A stretch of 64,000 nt of DNA from Coix lacryma-jobi var. lacryma-jobi (Eukaryota; Streptophyta; Magnoliopsida; Poales; Poaceae), in assembly GCA_009763385.1 (NCBI GenBank), contig CM019823.1, positions 96,607,104-96,671,103 on the forward strand. The letters are read 5' to 3'. The position numbers and the translations under genes were made by a program. Below are positions 1 through 10,860 of the stretch, one piece after another (position 1 is the stretch's first letter; every line of letters begins with the position of its first letter). Under the pieces are notes generated by a model. It ran no database searches, was not told where the DNA came from, and saw nothing but the letters and a program-made list of their open reading frames with translations.

Positions 1-804
1 AGCCATGATCTCTTAGAGATAGCTCACTATCCTCCTTGTGACTCCTCTCACCAAGCTTGATCCCTCGAGGATTCATTTTGGGTGAGATCGAGTAGAATCG
101 TTGGACGAACAGCACAGTTTCGGGGTGACCGGACGCATGTGTCGTGGTGACCGGACGCACGGTTGAGAGTCCGGTCGATGAATGTCGCGCGTGGATTTTC
201 TCTGAACTGACCGGACTCTCAGAGACGTTTTGACCGGACGCGACGCTCGTACTGTTCATTGTTCGTGTATTCTTGTGACCAGACGCTCGAGGTGAGGCCG
301 GACGCTCAGTGCCAGTGAGTCCGGTCCAACTCAGAGAGTTCCCAACCAGTTTTCTCCAGACCGGACGCGTCCGATCAGAACCGACCGGACGCTCCAGTGA
401 GTCCGGTCAGTGCTGATCAGCACGTTTTGGTCCGCGGTTCGTTCGTTTGACTTCCGATTTGAGATCTACTTTTTTGCGTTGGATTCTTGACTCTGTGCTC
501 TACAGAAATCGAGCTTCCCGCTTTGCAAAATAGCTTGAATCCCCCTCGCGTTGCTCGGGGGAGGTTGAGGTTACCCAAAGTTCATCCTGTCACTAGTTGA
601 CGTGCGTGAACTTGGGCGAGGGATCTTTTGTGGGTCCCGCTGTGTTCCTAGGGAACATCCACCCATTCTCTTGGGTCGTGGACATCACGCACATCGGTTT
701 TACTTTTGGGTTGATTCTTGGGGCATGGCAACAAGTTTCTCAAAGAAATTTTAGGCTCCATTCACCCCCTCTGGTCGCTTTCTGTTAGCACTTTCGGTCC
801 TTCA
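1..804 (+). mobile_element. Sirevirus-type LTR, 3' part (cut by window edge)
   Basis: The segment ends in CTCTGGTCGC...TCGGTCCTTCA, the same 3' end as the LTRs of element A (12982-24439, opposite strand) and solo LTR K (9186-11271). Its first 30 bases are the reverse complement of an internal stretch of the A LTR near 13615-13645. No Met-type primer site follows position 804. The next sequence is Helitron, so this is either a solo LTR or the 3' LTR of an element lying to the left. The 5 bases after it, TTATG, would be one copy of a target duplication. The 5' end lies outside the window. Confidence 0.85.
127..408. repeat. Cluster of Sirevirus-type palindromes (GACCGGAC/GTCCGGTC)
   Basis: Repeated GACCGGAC and its reverse complement GTCCGGTC form several inverted pairs, for example 149-176 and 383-408. 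A perfect palindrome CGGACGCGTCCG lies at 362-373. Multicopy palindromes in LTRs are a known feature of Sireviruses. Confidence 0.8.
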
Positions 805-849
805 TTATGCCCTTTGGTTCATTCCACATGTAGAAATTGCAGAATTTAG

Positions 850-1687
850 TCAGTGGATATTAGATGTGGGTGAAGGTAGATTACCAGCAACTGCCAAGAC
901 GGCGAATCAGAGCCATCGTGGATGAAAATTCCTAACGACCTGTTGCTTACCACAACTACAGACAATTTGCATGTTTGTTAATGCTATTTATCCAGAGATT
1001 GAAAGCAGATTTGCAGATTCACAATACCTAGCTGACAGAGCTATCTTGACTCCCACAAATGAGCTCACAGACACAGTAAATGAATACATTGTTAGTTCCG
1101 TACCAGGAACTGCGAAAGAATATTAAGTGTAGATACTATTGCTAAATCAGGTGGCCCACATGAAACATATGATTTTCTCTATCCAGTGGAATTCTTAACT
1201 CTCTCACTAGCAACAATTTCCCACAGCATCGAATTCTTCTAAAAAAAGGAATTCCCATCATGCTTCTATGCAACTTGAACCAGACCGAAGGTCTCTGTAA
1301 TGGTACGAGACTTATTGTGACCGCAGTTGGAGAATGGAATATTGAAGCTAAAATCATGAATGGTAGGCATAAAAACCAGAGTTCACTATACCACGCATTA
1401 CACTGGAGTTGAAAAGTAAAAATGGCCATTTATCTTGAAAAGGCGCCAATATCCAATAAGAGTTTGCTACGCCATGACAATTAACAAAAGCCAAGGTCAG
1501 ACATTATTGACATAGGTGTTTATCTCAAAAACCAGTTTTCACACATGGACAGCTTTACGTTGTTGTGTCACGTGTGACATCCAAGAAAGGCCTCAAGATT
1601 CTCATCGAAGATGAAAAAGGAAATTGCGGTGCTGAAACCAAAAATGTAGTCTACAGAGAAATCCTGCAGTTCTTGCCTACCGAGTGA
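850..1687 (+). pseudogene. Helitron PIF1-like helicase, C-terminal part, broken
   Basis: Translated in shifting frames, the stretch gives a block with VNAIYPEIESRF and LADRAILTPTNE, then GIPIMLL.NLNQTEGLCNGT with RLIVTAVG, then RRQYPIRVCYAMTINKSQGQ and HGQLYVVVSRVTSKKGLKI, ending near LQFLPTE and a stop. These are the last motifs of the PIF1-family helicase in the Rep-helicase protein of plant Helitrons. That protein unwinds DNA during rolling-circle transposition. The N-terminal Rep/HUH domain and the Walker A motif are absent. At least four frame changes and internal stops make it non-functional. An RPA-like gene follows on the same strand, the usual order in plant Helitrons. Confidence 0.88.
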
Positions 1688-2339
1688 TCGGCAAGTCCAT
1701 GATCGGATTTTGCTCGCTGTGCTTCGCTGGTTTAGAGGTTTCTCATAGTAGTAATATCTAGCAGTTTAGGAATGCAAGAAACCCACTTTGTTGTAATTAG
1801 TAGTATGCAAAGATGGAGGCTTCTGCAACCCTTGGTAGTTATTTTGTGCAACCCAAAAATTGGCACGCTTTGGTGCAATCTTGTATTAGCTAACAACTAC
1901 ATATCGTATGATGCGTTCTTATGTGGTAGCAAAGAAATTAAAATAGACCATTTGGCTAAATGGTTCATTTTAGTGCTTTGTTATGATGGCTTCCTACATA
2001 TGGTTCCATTCAAAGATTAGTGATGAGCTAACAGTTTTTAATAACACTGGATTGTCACAGTCATTGCAAATTTTATTCGCCAACATTTTGGTTTCAAAAG
2101 TTTGCTAAATACAATGACCATTCCGAGAACATTAAAAGATACCTGTTTAGGATCACCGAATATAATTTCCATCCATTGCAGCTTCTCGCTATAAGTACTA
2201 CCGCGTGTCTCCGCTCTTACAGGTTCCATTAACTTTTGTAAATTACTTCTGTACAGATGCTATGGACAGATCTCCAGGTACAATACATCTATTATACCAC
2301 TTACTCACATGACATTGACACATAGTGTCGTTTGTTCTA

Positions 2340-4480
2340 TGCAGATCACAACAGCTATGTCTGAGACAATAACTCTTGCAGCACTAGCAAAGGGTCCTGA
2401 GAAAAAGCTATCACAGTTAGAATTGTGAGGAAATGGACTGTGACACAGGTGAAAGACCAAGGTCAACCACTGTTTGTGGGAATGATCATAGCAGATGCAG
2501 AGGTAAAAGCCAGTTCTTCATTTCCAATAGGCATTCATACAGGTTCACATGCAAGAGTTGCTAATAGCCCTTCTAACAACTTTATGATGCATATAGGCAA
2601 ATGCTATCTACGCTGAAATCCCCAACGATGTGATAAGTAAGAAAGAAAACCTGCTTGATATTGGCCAGGTCTATACCATAAAGAAATTTAATGTCAACAG
2701 GGCAAAGCCAACCTTCAGGACCATCGACAAAGTGTGATGATAGAACTAACAGAGTACACAACTATAGAGGTTGCAAAACAATATCCACCCACTATTCCAG
2801 AGTATGTCTACAGTTTGACACCATTTCGCTCCGTACTACCTGCTGGTAAAACCATCATCAGCTACACAGGTATATAAATATCCATCAACGTACACAGTCT
2901 ACTAATATTTATCCAGCGTATTCCCATGCTTCCAATTTATTAGTAATAGTCCTCAAACTTTTGCCACAATTTATACAAATGCTATAGGTTATATCAGCGA
3001 GTACAAAGACTTCGAAAGCTTTGTTCCCAAGAACCAGGAAGAGTAATTCATCTCAGAAAGCTTATTTTAAAGATCTAGGTACATATGTTTCCTCTTACAT
3101 CTAGTCTAAATCTTTGAGTTCAAGTTTGGACACTTACCGTTTGTTTACCTGTAGTGGAAATGAAATAGGGGTCACTCTGTGGGGAGATCATGCTATCAAC
3201 TTTGACATTAGCAGTGTATACAGTGAATATATTGGGATGTTGTGGTCTGCCTTGTTGTTGGCTGCACGCCGCGTGAAGAATACAGAAATTCAGGTACATG
3301 CTCGCAGCTGTTTGATTCTCAGAGACTAAATGTCGTGAGCGTTACAGCCAGTCTTTGTCGTAGACAAGATCTACTTAAGCGGGACTTCGCCGTTTGCCTA
3401 CTACCTCAATCCACAGATCGAAGAAGCAGATCCCTTTATTCTAGTATTACCTTATGAAATCACAGATTCACCAGTTCTAACCTTCAAAAATATTCACAAA
3501 CAGTTTCTTTACGTGCCCTGTAGGTTCAAGGATACATCAATATACATACAGCGGCCTGCTGGACCACCTCAAGTTGCGCCTACAACGATTGTAGCGAAGC
3601 CATTGAAGATGATGACCGTCGCTGATCTCAATGCCATACTAGATCCATTCGAATTTGAGGTACGACACGACATTGCATACACAACGAGCAGCTTCACAGA
3701 CAGCTTACTTTAGTTTTCTAACTACAGAATGTTTGAACACAGGACGCAACCTATAAGTGTGCAGTGACAATTACAGACATAGCAACCCATGTCAACTGGT
3801 GGTACATGTCCTGCAAAAAACATAAGAAAAAGGCTGATCAAAAACATAAGAAAAGGCTGATCAGTAGGCTGACCTATCGTAGAGGTGCGGAGTTTGTAAC
3901 AATCCTGCTACCTTCCCGAGGTATGTTGCAATCACAGTATGAAATGCAAAATTCTCTCCATTGTTGTTGTACTGAATGCTTTATATACAGATACTCCCTC
4001 TCCAAAGACTGATCAGCTCCTTTGTCAAAAATGCTTTATATACAGGTACTCCCTCTCATTCAATGCAGCAGATGAAACAGCTCAAGGCAGTTTTTTCGCA
4101 TATGATGACCAAGCAGCACCACATAGTTGGCAAAGATTGCAAGCTATCATGAATCCACTTGCAAAATTAGCCGCCTCCCTCAAATACTGCAAACATAGTG
4201 AACAAAGATATATCTTCTCCATTGACTTGAGCACCTCTGCAATCTGACAATATGTGGTCAAAGCTGTGCTTGAGCGACCATCACGATGGCCTGTTGAACC
4301 CAACAACACTCCCTCAACAGGTCAAATTCAAACTGCCACCTCTCTCCTCATTCAATCAGTGGCTCAGACTATGCCTGCTACAGTATCATAAAGCCCACAA
4401 ACTCCACAGAATGCCATGCGTATCCAGTCATCAGCACAGGTGACTGACAGCATATGCATACTAGTCAATTCGCTTGCTTT
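2340..4480 (+). pseudogene. Helitron-encoded RPA70-like single-strand DNA-binding protein, broken
   Basis: Separate exon-like blocks read as replication protein A large-subunit domains. An N-terminal OB-fold piece begins MSETITLAALAKGPEKK (2356) and includes VRKWTVTQVKDQGQPLFVG. It ends at a plausible GT donor near 2499, and the next block begins after an AG near 2597 with NAIYAEIPNDVISKK. A middle block contains GNEIGVTLWGDHAINFD (about 3158-3214). A C-terminal block contains VTITDIATHVNWWYMSCKKH (3762-3821), resembling the DBD-C zinc region, and a final block reads QYVVKAVLERPSRWP (about 4247-4293). Grass Helitrons commonly carry such a gene, thought to bind the single-stranded intermediate. 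Stops, frameshifts and two small duplications show decay. Confidence 0.82.
3816..4060 (+). repeat. Two short tandem duplications inside the RPA-like gene
   Basis: A 23-24 bp unit containing AAACATAAGAAAA and GGCTGATCA occurs twice in a row near 3816-3862. A second unit, GCTTTATATACAG followed by ACTCCCTCTC, occurs near 3978 and again near 4030. Both interrupt the reading frame of the RPA-like gene. Confidence 0.75.
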
Positions 4481-4630
4481 ACCTGTGTATTTACTAAATC
4501 ACTGAATTCTAAATACCAGACAACTCCACTGCCGGGTGGTCTACCTCAACTCCATGCAAAGGAACTGGAAAAAAGGTAACTGTGTACGCAAATGCATATC
4601 CATGCACATATTTCGACGTAAGACCTGGCG

Positions 4631-4915
4631 GCGGACAGTCCGCCGGCTAATTCTTAAAGGAAGCAGAGTTCTGGCTCGCGTTGTTGGTGCAGTGTCAGGT
4701 CAACGGCGGACAGTCCGCGCCCTAGGTGGCGGATAGTCCACCGTTGTTTTCGAAGTCAAGCAGTGGTGCTGGACATTCTGTTCAGCGAGGCAAAAGTCAA
4801 CGGTGGACAGTCCGCGACCCTGGTGGCGGACAGTCCCGCCGGTCAAAATTTGAATCTAACGCTAGTTTGCTGACAACGGCGGACAGTCAGGACTTGTACC
4901 GCGGACATGTCCGGG
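4631..4915. repeat. Palindrome cluster GCGGACAGTCCGC
   Basis: About six copies of GCGGACAGTCCGC or close variants, each a palindrome apart from the central base. The same motif occurs in LTR K (10598-10860), LTR G (25857-26022) and LTR D (56948-57210). Confidence 0.85.
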
Positions 4916-4953
4916 AATCGCGTTCAGCACATACGTTGGATTTTGAGTGGGGG

Positions 4954-4963
4954 CTCTATATTA
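4954..4963 (+). promoter_or_regulatory. Possible TATA box of the LTR fragment
   Basis: CTCTATATTA lies just downstream of the palindrome cluster and about 885 bp before the LTR 3' end, a reasonable place for the LTR promoter. Position only; no other support. Confidence 0.45.
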
Positions 4964-5847
4964 GTGGGTTGCCCGGTTTGTGGGGGTTCTCTTGGGCATT
5001 CTTACAGCCTATCCTTTGGGAGAGAACACCTCTAGCACCTCATCTCATATCCCTTGCTTGAGAGCAACATTTGGAGAGAGAGTGTGCTCCCACTAGTGCG
5101 AATCTTTGCGTGAGAGATTACTTGTGGCACTAGGTGGTCATCGTGCGGGCGTGGTTATCTATTACTCTTGGAGCTTGCCGGCTCCTAGACGGTTTGGTGA
5201 TTGTGTCTCCGTGAAGCACGCAAGGAGATTGTGCGGTGCTCCGGAGTTGGCTTTGTGAGGGCTATTGAGCTCATCCCCGCCGGAGGAAGGCAAAGAGCAT
5301 CTCTAGTAAACTTGAGGCGTGAAGAGTATCTAGTGATTTGGTTGGCTCAAAGTTTAGTGCTCAAGTGGAGCCTACCTTGTGGGGGTAGTCCGAAGCTTTT
5401 GTGCTTGGAGCTAACAAGAGGAGCAACAATCCTAGAACTTGCTTCAACATGGATTAAGTGACCGGCAAGTCACCGAACCACGTTAAAAACATCGTGTGTC
5501 ATCCTCTTTCCTTGGTTTGCCTATCTCAACACAAGTTCATTTCATTCATATTACACATACATGTGGTGACCCTGTATCATGTATTTACATTCATATGTAT
5601 TGATATCTTGTGTAGTCAATCTTGATATACATTCTTATAGTTGATCATCTTGCTAAATAGCTCCAACTTGACTTGTGTACAATAGAAATACTCTTGCTAG
5701 TATATCTTGTTAAGTTCATAATTATAGGGGGTGTAGTCAAAATTATAATTGAGCCTATCTCTTCCGCTATTAATTTTGAGTAGTTTTGTAATTAATTTTA
5801 AAATTGACTATTCACCCCCCCCTCTAGTCGGTCATCTCGATCCTACA

Positions 5848-6294
5848 CCATGTCTTTGGGGACCAAGTTTCGGCTTTGGTATCTCAAACCATCTCTTGTG
5901 ACTAGTTTTTGTCAATTCAATCATCAAGGGGGAGAAATTTCGAAACCCAAGTGGATAAGAACCCACCCAAGTGGATAAGAACCCCTTCCAGTTGATAAGA
6001 ACCTTGTTTCTTTTGTGATGATTGATTGACATTTTATTTGAGATTGGTTTTTGAGTGCCTTTTGGATTCATGAAACTCTTGCTTCTCTTGACTCTTCGAT
6101 TGTGTGGAGGCTTTGCCCGCTTTTCCCATTTCTTTTGGACCGAGAGCTTTTATTTGGAGTTTTCATGATCCTTCCTCATATCAAGTGGCCTTGTGTTTGC
6201 TTTTGCTTGGCTTTTGGGCACTTGAATGAGGCTTTCCTTCAAACCCTTCCTTTGTGGTTTTATTTTTAGTCAATGCATTCATCAAGGGGGAGAT
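5848..6294 (+). mobile_element. 3' non-coding tail and polypurine tracts of Sirevirus G
   Basis: It begins CCATGTCTTTGGGGACCAAG, the reverse complement of a stretch at about 15105-15130 in the 3' tail of element A, so it belongs to a related element. A polypurine tract (CAAGGGGGAGAT, 6283-6294) directly precedes the G LTR. A second tract (ATCAAGGGGGAGAAATTT) lies near 5923-5940. No coding sequence of G remains; everything upstream is lost or replaced. Confidence 0.8.
5946..6004 (+). repeat. Three tandem copies of AAGTGGATAAGAAC
   Basis: The units CCCAAGTGGATAAGAAC, CCCAAGTGGATAAGAAC and CAGTTGATAAGAAC follow one another at about 20-bp spacing between the two polypurine tracts of element G. 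Confidence 0.85.
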
Positions 6295-7089
6295 TGAGAA
6301 CATATATGATGAATGATTGACTTTGTGAGGAAGGTTTGAGGCTTTTAACCCGGTTGAGTCTATATCTCGCTATGCGCTTAATGTTTATGACTAACCGGTG
6401 GCGTTGAGTTGTGGTGTTCCCGTGTTGGTGTGAGTGTGCAACATGTGTCTCTTGGCTGTGTTGATGTGCAGGTGTGGAGCTCGGATACAGTGGTCGATGG
6501 CGAGGTGAAGGTCAAGTAGAGACGTGCCGTGCCGATGGACCGGGAGCGGTGAAGGATGGGCGTGCCGTGCGGCGGACGTGCCATTGTTGGTAGTTCTTAG
6601 CTTCACTAAAGATAGTACTAGGCAACTATCCCCGGTAATGGCCCAGAGATGCTTGTTGGCACTCGCTAACGTTGTTACTAGGAGTAGACTATGGAGTCTA
6701 TCCCGGCAACGGCGTCAGAAATGCTTGAAGCAAGACCCGTCACTATACCTAAAGGAGTGGAGCTAAAGCAGCTATCTACTAATGCCAAGCGGGGTTGTCA
6801 ATCCCGACACTAGGAGAAGCTAGCTAGAGAGAATGCAATCTACCAGGAGGAGATTCTGCAAGCGCACAGAACTATCATAGTAGCACTTTGCCTGGGAGTA
6901 CCAGGTGTCGATTTATTTGATCCAAGGGAAGGCTAGGGTGGTGTATGAGTTGAGTCAAGGAGGGGATGAGAGTCGAAGAAAAGAGAAAGGAAAAAGGGAA
7001 AGGGGAGAAGAGAGGCTAGAAAGAATATATGGATGGCTAGGTAAGGATGAACTGGATGGCTAAGGTAAGGTGGAATGGATAGGTAGATA

Positions 7090-7200
7090 GAGGGTAACTA
7101 AGGAGAACTAACTAACTACTAACTACTAACTACTACTACTCCTAGATAACTACAAAGCAAGATAACTACGAAGCGAGATAGTTACGAAGCAAGGCAGGCA
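7090..7200. repeat. Simple repeat ACTAACT / ACTACTAACT
   Basis: Short-period runs such as AACTAACTACTAACTACTA grade into GATAACTACGAAGC units. This is low-complexity sequence inside F with no coding content. Confidence 0.8.
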
Positions 7201-7970
7201 AAAGACAATAAAGCAGCTAAGTTAAGTAAAGTTTTAGTCCTATCTTGTCAAGTACGAGGCATACTAGCCTTTACCACTTACTTAGGTTGAACGCTAGCAC
7301 TACGAGCCTTACTGTTAAACTGGGCCAACTACGTGGTGGAATTCAAGGCGCACAGGGCTGTCACCACCTGCTGCTACCACAGCTATCCGGGGGTCCAGCC
7401 GTATCTGAAGGTAAGTCTATAACTAAGCACCACGCTTAACTGTATTCTAACTATCTCTACCCTAGATTTGAATAGAGACACCCTTGCGGACGTCAGAGCA
7501 AATACTTGACTTAATAAGATAAACACTAAACTAACTAAGCAACCTATTGGCAAAGATCAAACACTAAGCTCATTAGAGATTAACTACTATGGCTAAGTGA
7601 ATTGATCTATAGGATAGCTAGGCACTCAAGTAATCAATCAAGTATACCACTCAATACTGATAAGTAGAATAAAGTAATACTTGAAATGATGAACTAGAAT
7701 ATAGTAAATGCTTGAGTAACAAGAGCAAAACCTGAACTGGAGATGAAGGAAGACTCTTCCCAGCTCTAGAGCCGATCACTCGCACGCCTCTACTCTTGAG
7801 CTAACCCTTGAGCAGCGCTACCGCGAGGGCGAAGATGCCTTGCTCTACTAGCTACCTACTTGCCTAAGCTCTCTAAGCTTCTAACCTAACTCTCACTTGC
7901 TTCTCTTGCTTTGCTTGGGATGGTACTTGGATATGAGATGGTACATATGAAGAGGAGCCTCCAGGGGGGT

Positions 7971-7978
7971 ATTTATAG
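7971..7978 (-). promoter_or_regulatory. TATA box of element F
   Basis: On the minus strand GGCTATAAATACC is a textbook plant TATA box, supporting minus-strand transcription of F. Confidence 0.6.
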
Positions 7979-9569
7979 CCCAAGTGAGTGAGGGGGGTAC
8001 TTATAGGGGGCAGCCCACCGACCTAGGGTTAGGTCAGGTGGCGGGCGCCACTCCCTATTGGCGGCCACCAGTGCCCTGGCCGTTGGATGCACCGGCATTG
8101 ATCCAACGGCATCCAGGAGGTTGTCCGAGGCGGTTTGGAGTTCGGTTGCATGTCCTAGCAACCGCCATTCAGCCTTGATCCGCGCCACTTTCTCCTGAGC
8201 CGTCCGATGCCACTGACCTAGTGACCAAGGGCCACGATTTGGCCCTGGGGAGGTCACACGGATCGGTGACGTGGCAGGGTTTGCAACTTGGGCCAACCCA
8301 AGTGGCGGGCGCTGAAGGGTCGAGTTGGCAGACTAGAGGGGGGGTGAATAGTCCTTTCTAAAATTAAACGAAAACCGGCTAACCGAAACAAATGCGGAAT
8401 TTAACAACTATCGGTCTAGCCAAGACTACACCCCTCTATCTATACTCTCAAGCACCTTATAAAAGATCCTAAACAAATCAATAAAGGTGTCGGGCTAGCT
8501 AAAGCTCACCTAAACAATTCTAGCTTGCAAGGTTACCCAAACCTAAGCAACTAGTACTCAATCAATCGGGGAGCTCCTACACATGCCACTTAGCAAATGC
8601 ACAAAGCCTAAGCTCACTAGCAATGCTCAATAACAAGGCTACACAGCCAAATTAGAGAGCTCAACTTAGCTACACACAAACTAAGAAATGTGACTAGCAA
8701 GACTACAAGTCAACTAGTCACTCATGGGATCAACTTTATGCTACACAAGCAAAGAATATAACTAGCAAGCTACACAAACTAACTAGGAGCACAAGAACAA
8801 TCTACACTAGCACAAGTATATGAACAAGTAAATACAAGCTAGTGAATGGAGTTTGCAAACCACCGAGAAGATGAACACGAAGTGGACACGGTGATTTTTC
8901 TCCCGAGGTTCACTTGTTTGCCACCAAGCTAGTCCCCGTTGTGTTGACCACACACTTTGGTAGTTTGGCAGCTAATAGGCACCACACCTAGCCCGACACT
9001 TGAGCGCCGCAAGAACTCACCCACAAGTGAGGGTAACTGAATGACACGCTCTACTAGAGTTGCTCTTCGCGATCCCCGCGGGGCGAGCACAATGCCCCTC
9101 ACAATCCTTCTCCGGAGCCACGCACAATCTTCACGCGGGCTTCACGACGGAGACTCAATCACCAAGCTGTCTAGGGGTGGCAACCTGCGGATACATGGGT
9201 GTATGTCGAGTCTCTGAGTGATGAGTGATTGTCTACTGGGATGATGCGCATGTTCTTTGGCTTGTGTTGTGCAGGTGTCAAGCACGGATGCAGTGATCAA
9301 AGGCGAGGTGAAGGTCAAGTAGAGACGTGCCGTGCCGATGGACCGAGAGTGGCGAAGGGCGGACGTGAGGCTTGGACTGAGGGACCAGAGGCCCGAGGAT
9401 CAGCTGTGGTGGCTGGCAGCCTGTGGCCGCTACAAGTGAAGACTTGCGGTCATGTGTTGCCTGAGTCGTGGACTTGGGGACACGTGTCGGTGGACGGGGT
9501 GCACGGGAGGTGCATCCATCTACGACGTCGGTTTGGTGGTAGAGCCAGGGAAAAACCATCGGGTGGACG

Positions 9570-9800
9570 GTTTCCTGGTTTGGGCCTCAAAACCTGGGTG
9601 CGGATGGTTTCCGAGTTTGGCCACAAAACTCGGGCTGAGGACGGTTTCCAGGTTTGGGCCTCAAAACCTGGGCACTGAGGTTTTGCTGAGTTTGGCCTCA
9701 AAACTTAGATGCTTGGTGGGCTGGTTTCCCGGTTTGGGCCTCAAAACCGGGGGTTGGCTAGAAAAGGCTGGTTTTCCCGGTTTGGGCCACAAAACCGGGG
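9570..9800 (+). repeat. Hairpin array of LTR K (6 units)
   Basis: Six inverted repeats of about 23-25 bp have loops TGGGCCTCA or TGGCCACA. Stem types in order are CCTGG/CCTGG (one mismatch), CCGAG/CTCGG, CCAGG/CCTGG, CTGAG/CTTAG (one mismatch), CCCGG/CCGGG and CCCGG/CCGGG, each followed by TTT...AAA in the inner stem. Units are separated by short GGACGGTTT-like spacers. Confidence 0.9.
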
Positions 9801-9984
9801 TGTCAGAGCGAGGGCGGCACGTGGCGGCAATCGGGAGGTTGCGTCGAGGCAACGCTACGAGTTGTGCAGGCGTGGCCGTCGGATCCACCTACCACCGAGT
9901 TGGTCCAGAATAACCTTAGGGTTTAGCTGGCTCGCTCTGTAAGTAGTTAGGGGTAGAGTGGGATTAGGAATAGGTTAGAATTAG

Positions 9985-9993
9985 GATAAATAG
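9985..9993 (+). promoter_or_regulatory. Possible TATA box of LTR K
   Basis: GATAAATAG lies between the hairpin array and the palindrome cluster, followed by GGGGGAGACACCC. The same block occurs in A and D with GATAAGT. Confidence 0.45.
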
Positions 9994-10597
9994 GGGGAGA
10001 CACCCACCTCCCCATTTATCTCAGTTAGTCATCTCTGTCATTTGCTCTTGGCTTCTAGGGTTTTCCTGCTCTCCCAATCCCGCTATCCTGCTAGCTACTA
10101 AGATCGCGCAGAGAACCATACCTTTTGTACTGGAGATTTGAGGAAGTGAGGCCGTAACCTCACTATTGTAGCGTGTGGTAGCCACACGGTTTGCAGATCG
10201 ATGACTTGATTCGCATTTTGTTCGTGTTCTTCGCGTTCTTCGTTTCTCTCTGCGATTTTCCCGTCACTCGATATCTCCCTCTCTAGTGCGTCTTTGTGAA
10301 ATCCATTTGAATCAACTTGTTCGTATTTGAAAGGAGTTTATTTTCACTGAACGAATTTATCTAACTCTTACGAACAAGTAGATCGGGTTGATTTCGTTTT
10401 CGTGGCACTTTCGGTTCATCCTTCTCCCCCTTTTGATTTCCCGGTGATTACTCGATTTGAGCGGATGATTTCTTGGGGATAGTCTCCCAACTACTCCGTG
10501 ATCATCCTCTCCAAGTTTGGGAACGTGGGATCTTGATTTGAATCGATTTGGAGAAGATTTGGTTGAAGGGCGAACAAAATCGCCCTCTTGAGTGACC

Positions 10598-10860
10598 GCG
10601 GACAGTCCGCCACTCAGGGCGCGGACAGTCCGCGCGTCGGGATCGAGCCTGGACAGTGGCTGCGAGTCTCGGCTGGGGAACTGTTCTTTGACCGGCGGAC
10701 AGTTCGCCGTTGGTTTTGGCAGATAGTCCGGGACTCGGGCAGGCTTCAGCAACCTTGCTGTTTTGGTCTTTTGGCCGGCGGACAGTCCGCTCCTTGCCCG
10801 CGGACAGTCCGGCGCTACTGCGGACAGTCCGGGACCGTACCGGCGGCGGACAGTCCGGGA
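10598..10860. repeat. Palindrome cluster GCGGACAGTCCGC in LTR K
   Basis: About seven copies or variants of GCGGACAGTCCGC lie downstream of the TATA-like box, so they would be transcribed. Confidence 0.85.

Larger units (their letters stand above)
4620..5847 (+). mobile_element. Sirevirus-type LTR fragment (5'-truncated)
   Basis: The 3' half looks like a Sirevirus LTR end: an AT-rich stretch, then TTCACCCCCCCCTCTAG, ending near 5847 (TCCTACA). The 5' half has a palindrome cluster and a TATA-like box. The end sequence and the palindromes-then-TATA order resemble element B's LTR (58453-60353) more than A's. No TG start or TSD was found on the left, where Helitron sequence runs to about 4610, so the 5' part is lost. 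It abuts the 3' tail of element G directly and probably inserted there. Confidence 0.72.

Noticed and set aside
5201..5461. Short plus-strand frame of 86 codons
   Set aside because: It lies in LTR sequence shared in type with 59820-60080, has no domain and is not preserved there.
4620..5847. 5' LTR of element G
   Set aside because: It lacks a primer site at its right edge, and its end sequence belongs to the B-like LTR type, not to the G LTR at 6295-26645.
9229..9942. Several overlapping open frames on both strands in LTR K, with repeated phrases such as GLGLKT
   Set aside because: The periodic hairpin units create open frames in several phases. The peptides follow the DNA repeat, and the same happens at 14175-14910, 23677-24268, 24761-25201 and 57837-58493. 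No independent coding signal.
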